64,000 nt of DNA, taken from positions 868,001 to 932,000 of the forward strand of contig NZ_AP024086.1 in assembly GCF_019703855.1 (NCBI RefSeq). The letters run 5' to 3'. Under the pieces are notes generated by a model, which saw only the letters and a program-made list of their open reading frames with translations, was not told the origin of the DNA and made no database searches. A program made the position numbers and the translations under genes. Positions 9,739 through 19,425 of this stretch are shown piece after piece. Origin of the DNA: Desulfomarina profundi. Lineage in GTDB: Bacteria; Desulfobacterota; Desulfobulbia; Desulfobulbales; Desulfocapsaceae. Every line of letters starts with the position of its first letter. Position 1 is the first letter of the stretch.

Positions 9739-11214
9739 ATGCCTTTTGAGCTCAGTGTAATACTCACTTTTCTGGTGTCTTTCTTTTCAGCACTGTTTGT
9801 TTTGCCTAATTTATCAATTATTGCCAAACGGATAGGTCTTGTTGATGTGCCCAATGAGAGGAAGATGCACCATGTACCGCAACCGTTGGTCGGTGGTATC
9901 GGTATAATAATTTCGGCGACATTCAGCTCCCTGGTTTTTGTTCCCCTTGGAGGAATGAGAGGGTATTTTTCCGGGCTTGCCCTGCTGCTTCTAGTTGGAT
10001 TTTTTGATGATTTCCTTGAACTTGGACATCGGAAAAAATTCCTTGCCCAGATTGCAGCAACAAGTCTGCTGATTTATCTCAGTAAGGTTCAACTTCACAC
10101 TTTTGGCGATTTGCTCGGTCTCGGGGAAATTGTGGTTCCAGCTGTTTCCTGGATTATCTGGACCGTTACTGTTTTCTGTGTTGTGGGGGTAACCAATGCA
10201 GTTAATATGATAGACGGACTTGACGGGCTCGCTGGGGGATTTGCCTTTATCGCGTTTATTGCATTTGCCGTGCTGGCCTCCCTGTCGTCAGACAATACCC
10301 TGATGCTGCTGAATCTGGCACTCGCCGGGGCTGTTCTTGGCTTCCTGAAATTCAACTGGGCACCGTCAGAATTATTCATGGGTGATGCGGGTAGCCTCTG
10401 TCTGGGGTTCTCCCTGTCATTCATGGCCATCGCGCTCACCCAGGGTGAAGCTTCATCCATTTCACCGATAATTGTTCTACTTGTGTTGGCCGTTCCGATT
10501 GCTGACACTCTGACGGTTATGTTAAAAAGGATTTTTGATCGTAAAAGCCCCTTCAAGCCTGATAAAACTCATTTTCACCATATTCTGGTAAAACATGGCT
10601 GCAGTGAAAAACAGGCCGTCAAGATACTTCTGGCACTGGTAATCACCCTTTCGGGGATGGGTATTCTTGGGACCATTCTGAAATTACCGGAACCTGTTCT
10701 TTTTGGGATTTTTCTTTTTTATTTCCTCTGTAATTTTCTGGCTGACAGTTTTGCTGAAAGAATTGTTTCTCTGATCAAGGCCTTTCAGAGAAAGGAAAAA
10801 CCGCAGAACTGTCCGGCGATTGTTCATTCTTTTTTGAAAAGATTGAAAGCAAACCGTTTTTTCAGGGGAGCGGACAGGTATGAAGTTGAGATGGCCATAA
10901 CCTGCTCAAGCTATTCTTCAAAATTTGCACTTGAGGGCACTATGCTGAATATTTCCAGAACAGGATTTCTGGCAAATATTGATAAACTTGGGTTTGTCTG
11001 CAGAGAGTGTGTGGTGACAATTTCTTTTCCGGGAACGGCGGAAAAACAGTTGATTGATATCCCCGTGGAGCATTTGTGGATGTCCCGTCGAGGCGCAAAA
11101 CAGTACCATGGTTTTAAATTTTGTGAATTGGAGGAGAATCAGGCGCTTATTTTGTATGAATTTATCGACAAGATGGAAAAAACCGTTCCGAAAAACACCA
11201 GTAAACCGAACTGA
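9739..11214 (+). CDS. WecA/MraY-like undecaprenyl-phosphate sugar-1-phosphate transferase with C-terminal PilZ domain
   Basis: The N-terminal ~345 residues form a polytopic membrane enzyme of the WecA/TagO/MraY superfamily, with the signatures NMIDGLDGLAGG, FMGDAGSL and the HFHH loop. It would load the first sugar phosphate onto undecaprenyl phosphate for polysaccharide synthesis. The last ~120 residues look like a cytosolic PilZ domain: RGADR at 376-380 fits RxxxR and NISRTG at 404-409 fits [D/N]xSxxG, the two c-di-GMP-binding motifs. Usual WecA proteins are about 340-370 residues and lack this extension. The implied role is c-di-GMP control of glycan initiation. It opens the exopolysaccharide gene set that runs to 19394. 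Confidence 0.85.
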   Translation: MPFELSVILTFLVSFFSALFVLPNLSIIAKRIGLVDVPNERKMHHVPQPLVGGIGIIISATFSSLVFVPLGGMRGYFSGLALLLLVGFFDDFLELGHRKKFLAQIAATSLLIYLSKVQLHTFGDLLGLGEIVVPAVSWIIWTVTVFCVVGVTNAVNMIDGLDGLAGGFAFIAFIAFAVLASLSSDNTLMLLNLALAGAVLGFLKFNWAPSELFMGDAGSLCLGFSLSFMAIALTQGEASSISPIIVLLVLAVPIADTLTVMLKRIFDRKSPFKPDKTHFHHILVKHGCSEKQAVKILLALVITLSGMGILGTILKLPEPVLFGIFLFYFLCNFLADSFAERIVSLIKAFQRKEKPQNCPAIVHSFLKRLKANRFFRGADRYEVEMAITCSSYSSKFALEGTMLNISRTGFLANIDKLGFVCRECVVTISFPGTAEKQLIDIPVEHLWMSRRGAKQYHGFKFCELEENQALILYEFIDKMEKTVPKNTSKPN

Positions 11215-11219
11215 TCGTG

Positions 11220-11254
11220 CCTGTTTTCCGGAAAAATGTTTTTCGGAAAACAGG
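11220..11254 (+). terminator. Stem-loop after the WecA-PilZ gene
   Basis: CCTGTTTTCCG at 11220-11230 pairs perfectly with CGGAAAACAGG at 11244-11254 around a 13-base loop. No U-run follows, so it may be a processing or weak termination structure rather than a strong intrinsic terminator. Confidence 0.5.
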
Positions 11255-11428
11255 ACATGAAGATAACAGGAAAGGGTTGACTTTTAAAAGAGTCGTAAAT
11301 ACAGTAAGATGAGTTTTCCTGGGAAATGAGTTAGCTTTTGGCTTACTATTTGCATAAATACTTTATAAAGATTTACCGGAAGCGAAGAGTCGGAAGTGTT
11401 GTTCCGATTTATTTTAAAGGAGGGCCAG

Positions 11429-11884
11429 ATGAAGAGATTTTTGATTCCGATAATTTCAACCGTATTGTTCTGTACCGTGGCATTTGCAGAATGGCAGGTT
11501 GATTTTGAAGATAATTTTTTTAATAAAGGGATTGATCAGGCGGTAATAGATGCATTGAAGGAAGGTGCTGAGCCTGACGCCATAGTAGAAAAGGGATTGG
11601 CCCTTGAAGGGTTGAATCCTCAAAATTTAGTTGTTGCACTTTATTGTGCGGGAGTCAAGGGACAGGATGTGAGAGAGGCGGCTACGAATCATGATATTTC
11701 AGAAATGATTATAACTGCCGGCTACAAGAAAAGTGTTGCCGAGTGTGGAGATGCCGTAGCTGACAGTCAGGCTTATACCCCTGTGACTTCAGGTTTTTCC
11801 GGTGGTAAGTCAGCCGGAGGCGGGGGGGATCTTTCGCCAGTCCATCTACTTTCAATTGATCTTTTCAATCTCTTGAATCCATGA
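11429..11884 (+). CDS. Small secreted protein of unknown function in the exopolysaccharide locus
   Basis: A 151-residue protein starting at the ATG that follows the ribosome site AAAGGAGGG. Residues 1-20 form a signal peptide (hydrophobic core IPIISTVLFCTVAFA, likely cut after AFA). The mature part is acidic and helical with two cysteines, then a Gly/Ser-rich stretch (GFSGGKSAGGGG) and the C-terminal end SIDLFNLLNP. I do not recognise the family. Position between the glycan-initiating enzyme and the outer-membrane barrel suggests an envelope role in polysaccharide export, by inference only. Confidence 0.7.
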   Translation: MKRFLIPIISTVLFCTVAFAEWQVDFEDNFFNKGIDQAVIDALKEGAEPDAIVEKGLALEGLNPQNLVVALYCAGVKGQDVREAATNHDISEMIITAGYKKSVAECGDAVADSQAYTPVTSGFSGGKSAGGGGDLSPVHLLSIDLFNLLNP

Positions 11885-12052
11885 CGGTTTTATGAATTTG
11901 TTTTAAGTCATCTTATTGAAAATACTACTAGTATATTCATACGGTTGATCTAAAAAAAATCACTTGCCGATTAAGAGATATTCATCTGCAATACATCCCA
12001 GCTCTTCTTGAACTCATTGAATGCTCACGGATTCAGGATCCGGAAAAAAGTT

Positions 12053-12087
12053 AATAGATTGATCAGCCTTGCGCCGGTCAATCTATT
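12053..12087. terminator. Stem-loop upstream of the barrel gene
   Basis: AATAGATTGA at 12053-12062 pairs perfectly with TCAATCTATT at 12078-12087 around a 15-base loop. It lies 169 bp after the small secreted protein gene and 75 bp before the barrel gene. It may terminate the former or structure the leader of the latter. Confidence 0.45.
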
Positions 12088-12161
12088 TGTGTATATAACT
12101 ATAAGAAGTTATTGATTTTTAGGAATAGTATCTCTTATCAAGTTATATTCTGGAGGGCAGG

Positions 12162-13547
12162 ATGAATATCAGAATGAAAGTGTTGGCCCTCGCGATTGTC
12201 TTTGCTATCAATTTATGCTGGCAGAATGGCTTCGCAGCAGGTGAAGTTGTTGTATCCCCCATGAATGTATCTGATGTGCCCATGGGGCAGAGCAAAACAG
12301 GGGAAGTCAGTCTTCTTCCTGAAGATGTGGGAGACGTAAGTGATGAAGATCTTTTCGGTATGGAAGGAGGTTATTTTCATCCTTATGTCTCAATTTCTTT
12401 TGATTATACAGACAATCTGTATAATCTCGATGACAGTTTTGAAGATGGTGGTGTTGAAAATCTGTTAACCACCGTATCACCCGGGATATGGTTTGCTCTT
12501 CCCCGGAAAAAAATAATTCCTGTCACCATTAATCCCAATAACAGTTCTCCCGGTGGTCTACAGTTGCAGTTTAAGGATTACGAGGGGACTGACCGTTTCC
12601 AGGCATATGCCCTGGGAGGATTTGATTTCAAGTATTACACGGAAGATTCCGACCTGAATAAAACTGATGGTTTGCTGGAGGGTATGGGGCGGTATAATAT
12701 GCGGGGTGGCCTGTCGTTGCAGCTCGTGGATCGTTATACACATGGCGAGGACAGACTGGAGGCGGGGTCGTCAACCCGGAACCAGGTTCGTCAGTTTGAT
12801 TCAAATTTTCTGATGGCTACCGCGGACTGGGATATCACTGAAAAATTAAGGGTAAAGGCGGATTACCTTAATTTTGCGCTCTGGTATGATGATGAGATTA
12901 ATCAGTTTCTTGATAGAGTTGATAACGGTTTTGATCTCTATGGCTATTTTAACTACAGTCTTCTGACATCTTTCTTTCTTGAGTATAAGTTTATTGATGT
13001 GGCTTATGATCAATCCACTCAGATAGATAACAATTCACATTTTATCTATGGTGGTATCAAATGGGACACGACGGAAAAAGTGGCCATGCTTTTCAAAGTC
13101 GGGTATCAGAATAAGAAATTTGATGACGATTCAATTGGTCAGGAAGATTTTGATGGTATTGCCTTTGATCTTCAGTTCACTTATCGTTATTCTGAAAAGA
13201 CAACCATGTCTCTTGATATGTACAGAACAAATGAGGAGACAGATAACTTTCAGGCCAGTGATAAAACCGTTATCGGTTCGGTTTTCGGATATAAGCAGAA
13301 ATTTACAGACCGTTTAAGCGGCAGTTTTGATTTTACATATGAAGATTCCGATTATTCAAACCTGCACACCGTTACGGCTGAAGACCGCGATGACTGGACC
13401 ATAGATCTGCGACCGGCTGGTCAGTATCTTTTCCGGGACTGGTTGATGTTTGAGCTGGCTTACCAGTATGAACGTAGAGAATCGACTGATGATTTTTTTG
13501 ACTATGATTCCAATTCGGTTATTTTTACGATTAATCTGGCATTATAA
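12162..13547 (+). CDS. Outer-membrane beta-barrel protein of an exopolysaccharide locus
   Basis: A 461-residue protein with a clear signal peptide (MNIRMKVLALAIVFAINLCW, cleavage near FAAG). The mature chain has alternating hydrophobic and polar residues, abundant Tyr, Phe and Asp, many short amphipathic strands (for example FDFKYYTED and LSGSFDFTYEDSDYS), and a C-terminal strand NSVIFTINLAL typical of outer-membrane barrels. It resembles the barrel proteins (BBP2/TIGR03016-type) found beside Wza/Wzc genes. A role as a polysaccharide secretion porin is inferred. A strong ribosome site (TGGAGG) precedes the ATG, and a good terminator follows at 13581. Confidence 0.75.
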   Translation: MNIRMKVLALAIVFAINLCWQNGFAAGEVVVSPMNVSDVPMGQSKTGEVSLLPEDVGDVSDEDLFGMEGGYFHPYVSISFDYTDNLYNLDDSFEDGGVENLLTTVSPGIWFALPRKKIIPVTINPNNSSPGGLQLQFKDYEGTDRFQAYALGGFDFKYYTEDSDLNKTDGLLEGMGRYNMRGGLSLQLVDRYTHGEDRLEAGSSTRNQVRQFDSNFLMATADWDITEKLRVKADYLNFALWYDDEINQFLDRVDNGFDLYGYFNYSLLTSFFLEYKFIDVAYDQSTQIDNNSHFIYGGIKWDTTEKVAMLFKVGYQNKKFDDDSIGQEDFDGIAFDLQFTYRYSEKTTMSLDMYRTNEETDNFQASDKTVIGSVFGYKQKFTDRLSGSFDFTYEDSDYSNLHTVTAEDRDDWTIDLRPAGQYLFRDWLMFELAYQYERRESTDDFFDYDSNSVIFTINLAL

Positions 13548-13580
13548 GACGTTATTTTTGTTTTAAATAAGTAAAAGTTG

Positions 13581-13626
13581 CCCCGTACCGTCGGTATATT
13601 ATATACTCACTGTACGGGGTTTTTTA
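13581..13626 (+). terminator. Intrinsic terminator after the barrel gene
   Basis: CCCCGTAC at 13581-13588 pairs with GTACGGGG at 13612-13619, with a secondary TATA-rich stem in the loop, followed directly by a run of seven T residues. Confidence 0.85.
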
Positions 13627-13633
13627 TTTATCA

Positions 13634-13712
13634 CCTGAATCCTGCAATTGGCAAGTTCAGAGTATGCCCGCTTTTCTCATCAGTTCAGGTGGCGTCAGCT
13701 TCAAACTGTTGA
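13634..13712 (+). repeat. Family A left end joined to a family B left end
   Basis: 13634-13660 matches the left end of family A (CCTGAATCCTGCAATTGGCA). After a TA, 13666-13712 matches the left end of family B (GCCCGCTTTTCTCATCAGTTCAG). Neither right end is present. The piece lies between the barrel terminator and the Wza-like gene, so it may contribute to the leader of that gene. Confidence 0.65.
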
Positions 13713-13785
13713 TAACAAAGTAGATTGGGTAGATTTGTTGAATTACAGGGTTCAGCCGAAAGGTTTGGGGAAAGGAAGGATAATT

Positions 13786-14577
13786 ATGAAACGAGCGATT
13801 ACTTTAATGATTCTGGTTTTCATCTTCTCTTCAGGAATCGCCGGATCAGTTCTGGCTGATGATTATCGTACCGGGCCCGGTGATGTCCTCAAAATCATAG
13901 TATATGACAATGATGATCTGACGGCGAAAGTCCGTATCTCTGATGCGGGAACAATAGTCATGCCCCTTCTTGGCCGGATCGATATCAATAAGTTGACAAT
14001 TGATCAGATTACGGAAAAAATCACCCGTCTTCTTGCCGATGGATATCTTGTCAATCCACAGGTGAATGTCTTTGTAGAGGAATACAGATCCAAAAAAGTT
14101 GTAGTTCTGGGAAATGTAAGGAGGCCCGGGATAACGGAATTGACGGGACCGATTACTTTTCTGGAATTGATTTCCCGTTCGGGCGGCCTTGAAAAGGATG
14201 CCGGGGATACTGCAACCATCCAGCGAAAAGAGGATGGCGGGGAGAAGGTCATTGTCATTGATTTGAGGGCTCTTATAGAAAGGGGAGATCTTTCTCAGAA
14301 TATAGTGATACAGGATGGAGATACGGTTTTTGTTTCAAAGGCCGGTATGTGTTTTATTACCGGTGAAGTCAATTCTCCCGGAACCTATCCATGCGGGGAT
14401 AAGGGTACTGTGCTGAAACTGGTTGCCCTGTCAGGAGGTTTTACCGGTAAGGCTTCAAAATCAGGTATAAATATTGTCCGAATAATAAACAATAAAAAAA
14501 CAGTCATTGAGGATGTGGACTTGAGTACACCTCTTGTGGACAACGACGTGGTTGTTGTTCCGGAAAGCTTTTTTTGA
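13786..14577 (+). CDS. Polysaccharide export lipoprotein-like protein (Wza/poly_export family)
   Basis: 263 residues from the ATG after AAAGGAAGG; an upstream in-frame start at 13648 would run through repeat DNA and is rejected. A signal peptide (about 1-24) ends near SVLADD. There is no lipobox Cys, unlike E. coli Wza. YRTGPGDVLKI opens the poly_export domain, and two SLBB-like segments follow (VLGNVRRPGI and ITGEVNSPGTYP). The protein would form the periplasmic and outer-membrane channel that exports the glycan, working with the Wzc-like kinase 53 bp downstream. Confidence 0.9.
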   Translation: MKRAITLMILVFIFSSGIAGSVLADDYRTGPGDVLKIIVYDNDDLTAKVRISDAGTIVMPLLGRIDINKLTIDQITEKITRLLADGYLVNPQVNVFVEEYRSKKVVVLGNVRRPGITELTGPITFLELISRSGGLEKDAGDTATIQRKEDGGEKVIVIDLRALIERGDLSQNIVIQDGDTVFVSKAGMCFITGEVNSPGTYPCGDKGTVLKLVALSGGFTGKASKSGINIVRIINNKKTVIEDVDLSTPLVDNDVVVVPESFF

Positions 14578-14630
14578 TTTATGCTCCTTAAATTCAAGGT
14601 TCATCTCAATGCAGCAGGAAAGAAGATTAT

Positions 14631-16855
14631 ATGGAGAACTCGCCATACTGGGAAATGATAGACGATGGAGATGATGGGGGAATTGATTTCAAGACATATA
14701 TCGGCATCATCAGGAAGAGGTGGGGTCTTATTCTTTCCGTGGTGTGTTTTGTCCTGCTTGTAACAATAGTGGTTACATACACGACTACTCCCATATATAC
14801 ATCTTCATCGCAGGTTTTGATTGAGAGAAATTATGGGAAATCGGCACTTGAATCAAATTATTATCGATACGAACCTGATTTTCTTGATACTCAGTCGGAG
14901 ATTATAAAAAGTGAAAATGTTGCGCTGAAGGTGGTCAGGCATCTTCAGCTTGCAACAAAATATCAGCACTATTTTTTCAATCAGTCCACTGACGAACAAT
15001 CTTTCATCGGCATTGTAAAAAAGAAAATTACCGATCTTGTACAAATGGGTATCTCCCTTGTTTCCGGAAACGGCAGGGAGCAGAATAAGGGAGACCGTTC
15101 CGGTGGAATCATTCCTGTTGAGCCGAAAAGTGATGAGGAAATCATAGCTTCAATTATCAGGTCCGGGCTCAGTGTTACTCCTTTAAAAAATACAAAAATT
15201 GTGACCATCTCCTTTCGTTCGAGGAATCCTGCCATCGCGAAGATCGTGGTCGATGCGGTGGTGAAAGCGTATATGGATGAGATGCTTGATATTAAATTGA
15301 GCACCAGCAGTTATTCACTGAAATGGATGACTGAGAAGGCGGCGGAAGAGCGGGACAAACTGGAACGGTCTGAACGGCAGCTCCAGAAATTCATGCGGGA
15401 GAATGATCTTGTTACCGTTGAGAACCGGTTGACCATCCTCCCCAGAAACTTTCTGAATTCGGCAGCCAGCTTTCGAAAGCGGAGACGGAAAAAAATGAAC
15501 TGCAGGATCTTCTCGAGCAGATTGGATCCGCCGGCAATGACATTGAACAGCTGGAAAAGATTCCCCAGTTTGCCCAGGATACTGTTCTGAAAAATATTCG
15601 TGAGCGAATCTACAAGGCCAATCAGAATATCCAGGAGCTTTCAAAAAAATATGGCAGAAAGCATCCGGTAATGATACGGGCTCGGGATGAATTGAGGATT
15701 CTGAAGCAGGAAAAACGATTTGAAATTGACCGTGTGGTCTCAACGATAAAAAATTCCTATGAACTTGCAGTGTCCAAGGAGAAAAGTTTAAAGAAGCTCC
15801 TGGAAACGACCAAACGTGAAATGTTGAATCTGAATGAGAAATTCATGCAGTATTCCATCATGAAACGTGATGTGGACAGCAATCGTGTTCTCTATGATAC
15901 TCTGCAGACAAGTATAAAGAAACAGGGAGTAACGGAACAGTCCCAGAGTGTAAATATCTGGGTTATAAAAAAAGCAGCTCTTCCGGTGGTTCCGTCTAAA
16001 CCGAATAAGAAATATAATTTAATTGTCGGTCTTATAATTGGAATCTGTGGAGGACTCTGTCTGGCCTTTTTTGTGGATTATCTGGACAATACTATCAACA
16101 GTGTCAGGCAGATTGAAGATAAGTTCGGTCTGACGGTCCTGGGTTCTATTGAAGAGTTGAAAGGCAAAGATAAAAACATAGACACGTATATTCTCTACAA
16201 TCCCCTTTCTCCCATTGCGGAAAGCTATCGTCTGATACGTTCCGCCCTGCTTCTGTCAAAGGCGGATCATCCACCGAGGGTGGTATTGATAACCAGTATG
16301 AATAAATCCGAGGGAAAAACCGCCACTGTAACTAACCTTGCAAGAATGCTCGCAAAAGATAAGAAAAATGTGCTGGTCATTGACTGTGATCTCAGGCGGC
16401 CGAGAATGCATTCTCTTCTCGGAATGCCCAATGACCTTGGGTTGAGTTCATATCTTACTGGAAATACGGATGAATGTCCCCTTCTGCAGATCAAGGATGA
16501 GGGGTATTGCCTGATTCCTGCAGGGCCCGTTCCCCCTGACCCTTCTGAATTGCTTGGTTCACGGAAAATGAAGAAACTCCTTGAGATGATGGCTGAAAAA
16601 TATGATTTTCTGCTCCTTGATTCTCCTCCAGTTGGTGCAGTAACCGACAGCCTTACTCTCAGTCAGTATGTTGATGGCTCTATTCTGGTAGTCAAAGCGG
16701 GCAGTACAACTCTGGAAATGTTTGAGAGTGGCGTAAAGAAGATGCGTGATATCAATTCACACATTCTCGGAGTCGTGCTCAACGGGTTGAAAATGGAAGA
16801 GAAAGATTCGTATCAGTATGGTTATTCCAGCTACTATGCATCCGACGATGACTGA
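14631..16855 (+). CDS. Wzc-like polysaccharide co-polymerase and tyrosine kinase (frameshifted in this sequence)
   Basis: The reading frame changes at the CCCC run 15440-15443; one extra C restores a continuous protein of about 741 residues. The N-terminal part has a Wzz domain with a membrane segment near residues 35-55 and long coiled coil. A second membrane segment (LIVGLIIGICGGLCLAFF) precedes the cytosolic BY-kinase. The kinase has the Walker A-like SEGKTATV, the Walker A' VIDCDLRRP and the Walker B LLLDSPPVGAVTD. The C-terminus is Tyr-rich (SYQYGYSSYY), the usual autophosphorylation cluster. It sets chain length and controls export with the Wza-like protein upstream. Both halves are well conserved, so the break is probably a sequence error. 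Confidence 0.9.
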
Positions 16856-16892
16856 TACGGGGTTGTCCTCCCCGAGGTTACAGGTATGAAAC

Positions 16893-17002
16893 GTAACAGG
16901 TCACAGGGTACCGAATCTTTCCGCGATCAGCCCGGTTTACGTATGACCAATACGCTGCACCGGGCTACTTGCGAAAATCTCCGGCACCCTGTAACCTGTT
17001 AC
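16893..17002. repeat. Nested inverted-repeat structure between the kinase and ligase genes
   Basis: Outer arms GTAACAGGTCACAGGGTACC at 16893-16912 and the near-complement at 16981-17002 (19 of 22 paired) enclose an inner stem, AGCCCGGT at 16929-16936 with ACCGGGCT at 16959-16966. The whole 110 bp could fold as one long stem. It could be a further small mobile repeat or an RNA structure that tunes expression of the downstream ligase gene. Confidence 0.6.
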
Positions 17003-17051
17003 AAATACAATGATTAATACAACGAAGTTGCCTGCCCTGTGATCAGTTACT

Positions 17052-19394
17052 ATGAAACGGATATCATCTGCACTCTTTCTCTTTTCACTTGTTTTTGCTC
17101 CGCTGGCTTTTGGAACCGTTGAAGCATGGTCTCTTTCAGTTGTTGAGATCACTACAGCCGCAGCATTTATTCTGTTTTATCTTTCCGCCTGGTTTCATAA
17201 AGATTCGACACTGAAAGTTCCAGGAACCCTGCCGCTTGTGCTGCTGCTGGGGGTTATCGGATTTCAGCTCCTGCCATTGCCGGTATCTGTTGTTCAAGTC
17301 CTTTCTCCGGAAACATATGCAGTGTATTCGCCTCTTTTCCAGATCGAGCATGGACGGAACTGGCTCCCTCTTTCCGTCAATCAGAGAGCTACTCTCCATG
17401 AATTGTTACGATTTGGATCGTACGGTCTGCTGTATGTCTTGACCGTTCAATTGCTCAGTGAGCCAGAACGTCTGCGAAAAACTGCGAGTGTAGTTGTTTT
17501 TCTCGGTTCGGCCATTGCCCTGCTGGCACTGATTCAGCATGTTGGTTCTCCGGACAGGATATACTGGTTGAGGAAGGTCCCGGACAATGCAAGTCCATTT
17601 GGCCCCTGGATAAACCCCAATCAGTTTGCCGGATACATGGAGCTTGTCAGTCCTCTGGCTTTTGGTCTTTTTCTCTTTTATCGACCAAGGGTCCGCGGCA
17701 GTGAATCTTTTCGTGAAAAATTTGTAACCTTTTTTACCATTCCTCGAATTCACTTGTACCTTTTCCTCTGGTTTGGTGCGGCCCTGATGGTTTTTTCTGT
17801 TTTCATCAGCCTGTGTCGGGGCGGTATTCTTTCCATAGTTGCGGGGGGAGTCGTTTTTTTCCTGCTGTACAGGAGAAAATTTCCAGGGCGGAGCAGTTAT
17901 ATTTTCCTGACGATGGTGGTGGCAGTTGTTCTGGCTATTACATGGTTTGGCTGGGATATTATTCTGTCCGAGTTTAACCAGAAATTTGACAGCTCGGGAC
18001 ATATACGTGAAGGGCGTCTTCTTCTCTGGAAGGATACGCTTGCTCTTATCAGAGATTTTCCGATCTTCGGGGCCGGGTTCGGTTCATTCATTCATATTTA
18101 TCCACTGTATAAGACCTTTGTCGGTAACCTTATTTACGATCATGCCCATAATGATTATCTCGAACTGTTGACCGATGGAGGCATTGTCAGCCTGTTGCTG
18201 GCTGCCTGGTTTGTTGTCAGTATTCTTCTGCACGGTTGGAAAATGATCCGCAGAAGACGTGACAGATATGCAGTTTTCCTTGGAATTGGAGCGATCAGCG
18301 GAATACTTTCTCTTCTGGTGCACAGCGTGACCGATTTTAACCTGCATAACGGAGCCGTGGGGTACTATTTCTTTTTTCTTCTCGGTCTGCTTGTTGCGGC
18401 TGTCAATACCAGATTCAGTTATGGCAGTTCTGCCAGCCTTCTGAAAAAACAATCTCCGGGATTGACTGCACCGATTGTTGTTTTCGGTCTTGCCTGGTGT
18501 GTTGCTGTGGTCATTGTTCAGATTGGTTCCTATCGTGCGTGGTCCGGATATGAAAGTATAAAAAATATTTATGTCAATCCGCATCTTGGCAGGAAATTTC
18601 TCTGGAAGATTACGAAGACCATGGACAGAGCTGAACGGCAGGATCCTTTTCATGGATTGTATTCCTACAGGAATGGAACGGCGTTGTGGTACATGGGGGA
18701 GAAAAAAGCGGCACTTGAAAAGTATCTCCTGGCTTTTCGTAAAAATCCCCTTGAAGGGATATTTCTTCAACAACTTGGTCTGTTGCAAAATGATGAGAAG
18801 ATAGCCGAAAAACTGCTTGAGGAGGGGTACAGGCGTACGCTGAATAAGGACATCCTGATTTCAAGTTATGTTGAGTGGCTACTGTGGCGGGGGCAGCGGC
18901 GCAGGGCGGTTGAAGTATTGTCCCGCAGCATGCATGACGCACCTGATCAGGCGGTAGCCTGGAGTGGTCTGCTGAGGGAATATTCCTTCACTCATGAGGA
19001 ACTTGAAAAAATAATACCAGGGAATTCAAAAACCTGGGTGGATTTCGGCCGGCATTTATCAAGTATCGGGCTCGAAAAAGAATCCAATTATTTTTTTAAC
19101 AGGGCTGAAAAACTGCTGATGGAAGAAGACAATCCTGCCATGGAAAGTTATCGCAACCTTATCCAGTTTTTTTATCGACAGGGTTTTGATGCGCGGGCAC
19201 TCAGTGTTCTTCGCCGGGCTGTTGAAAAACTTCCCGATGAGCTTTATTTTCACCTTAAGCTCGGGGAGTATTATCAGAAAGAGAACATTGCCTATCGTGC
19301 AAAGGAAGAATTTGAGCGGGTTCTGTTTCTTGATCCGGGCAATAAAAAAGCTGTAAGGGCCCTGCGACGGCTCGGTTTTGCCGACAGTTACTGA
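17052..19394 (+). CDS. O-antigen ligase/polymerase-like membrane protein with C-terminal TPR repeats
   Basis: 780 residues. About residues 1-490 hold roughly eleven hydrophobic segments and a Wzy/WaaL core, including the NPNQFAGYMELV segment and the periplasmic region ending HNDYLELLTDGG, a signature of the O-antigen ligase family. The C-terminal ~250 residues are soluble and helical with TPR-like units (for example LKLGEYYQKENIAYRAKEEF). It would polymerise or ligate the exported glycan. It ends the plus-strand exopolysaccharide set and converges with the minus-strand peptidase gene 31 bp away. Confidence 0.85.
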   Translation: MKRISSALFLFSLVFAPLAFGTVEAWSLSVVEITTAAAFILFYLSAWFHKDSTLKVPGTLPLVLLLGVIGFQLLPLPVSVVQVLSPETYAVYSPLFQIEHGRNWLPLSVNQRATLHELLRFGSYGLLYVLTVQLLSEPERLRKTASVVVFLGSAIALLALIQHVGSPDRIYWLRKVPDNASPFGPWINPNQFAGYMELVSPLAFGLFLFYRPRVRGSESFREKFVTFFTIPRIHLYLFLWFGAALMVFSVFISLCRGGILSIVAGGVVFFLLYRRKFPGRSSYIFLTMVVAVVLAITWFGWDIILSEFNQKFDSSGHIREGRLLLWKDTLALIRDFPIFGAGFGSFIHIYPLYKTFVGNLIYDHAHNDYLELLTDGGIVSLLLAAWFVVSILLHGWKMIRRRRDRYAVFLGIGAISGILSLLVHSVTDFNLHNGAVGYYFFFLLGLLVAAVNTRFSYGSSASLLKKQSPGLTAPIVVFGLAWCVAVVIVQIGSYRAWSGYESIKNIYVNPHLGRKFLWKITKTMDRAERQDPFHGLYSYRNGTALWYMGEKKAALEKYLLAFRKNPLEGIFLQQLGLLQNDEKIAEKLLEEGYRRTLNKDILISSYVEWLLWRGQRRRAVEVLSRSMHDAPDQAVAWSGLLREYSFTHEELEKIIPGNSKTWVDFGRHLSSIGLEKESNYFFNRAEKLLMEEDNPAMESYRNLIQFFYRQGFDARALSVLRRAVEKLPDELYFHLKLGEYYQKENIAYRAKEEFERVLFLDPGNKKAVRALRRLGFADSY

Positions 19395-19425
19395 TCCAGG
19401 TAAATGGCTCTGCACTGTGAACTGG

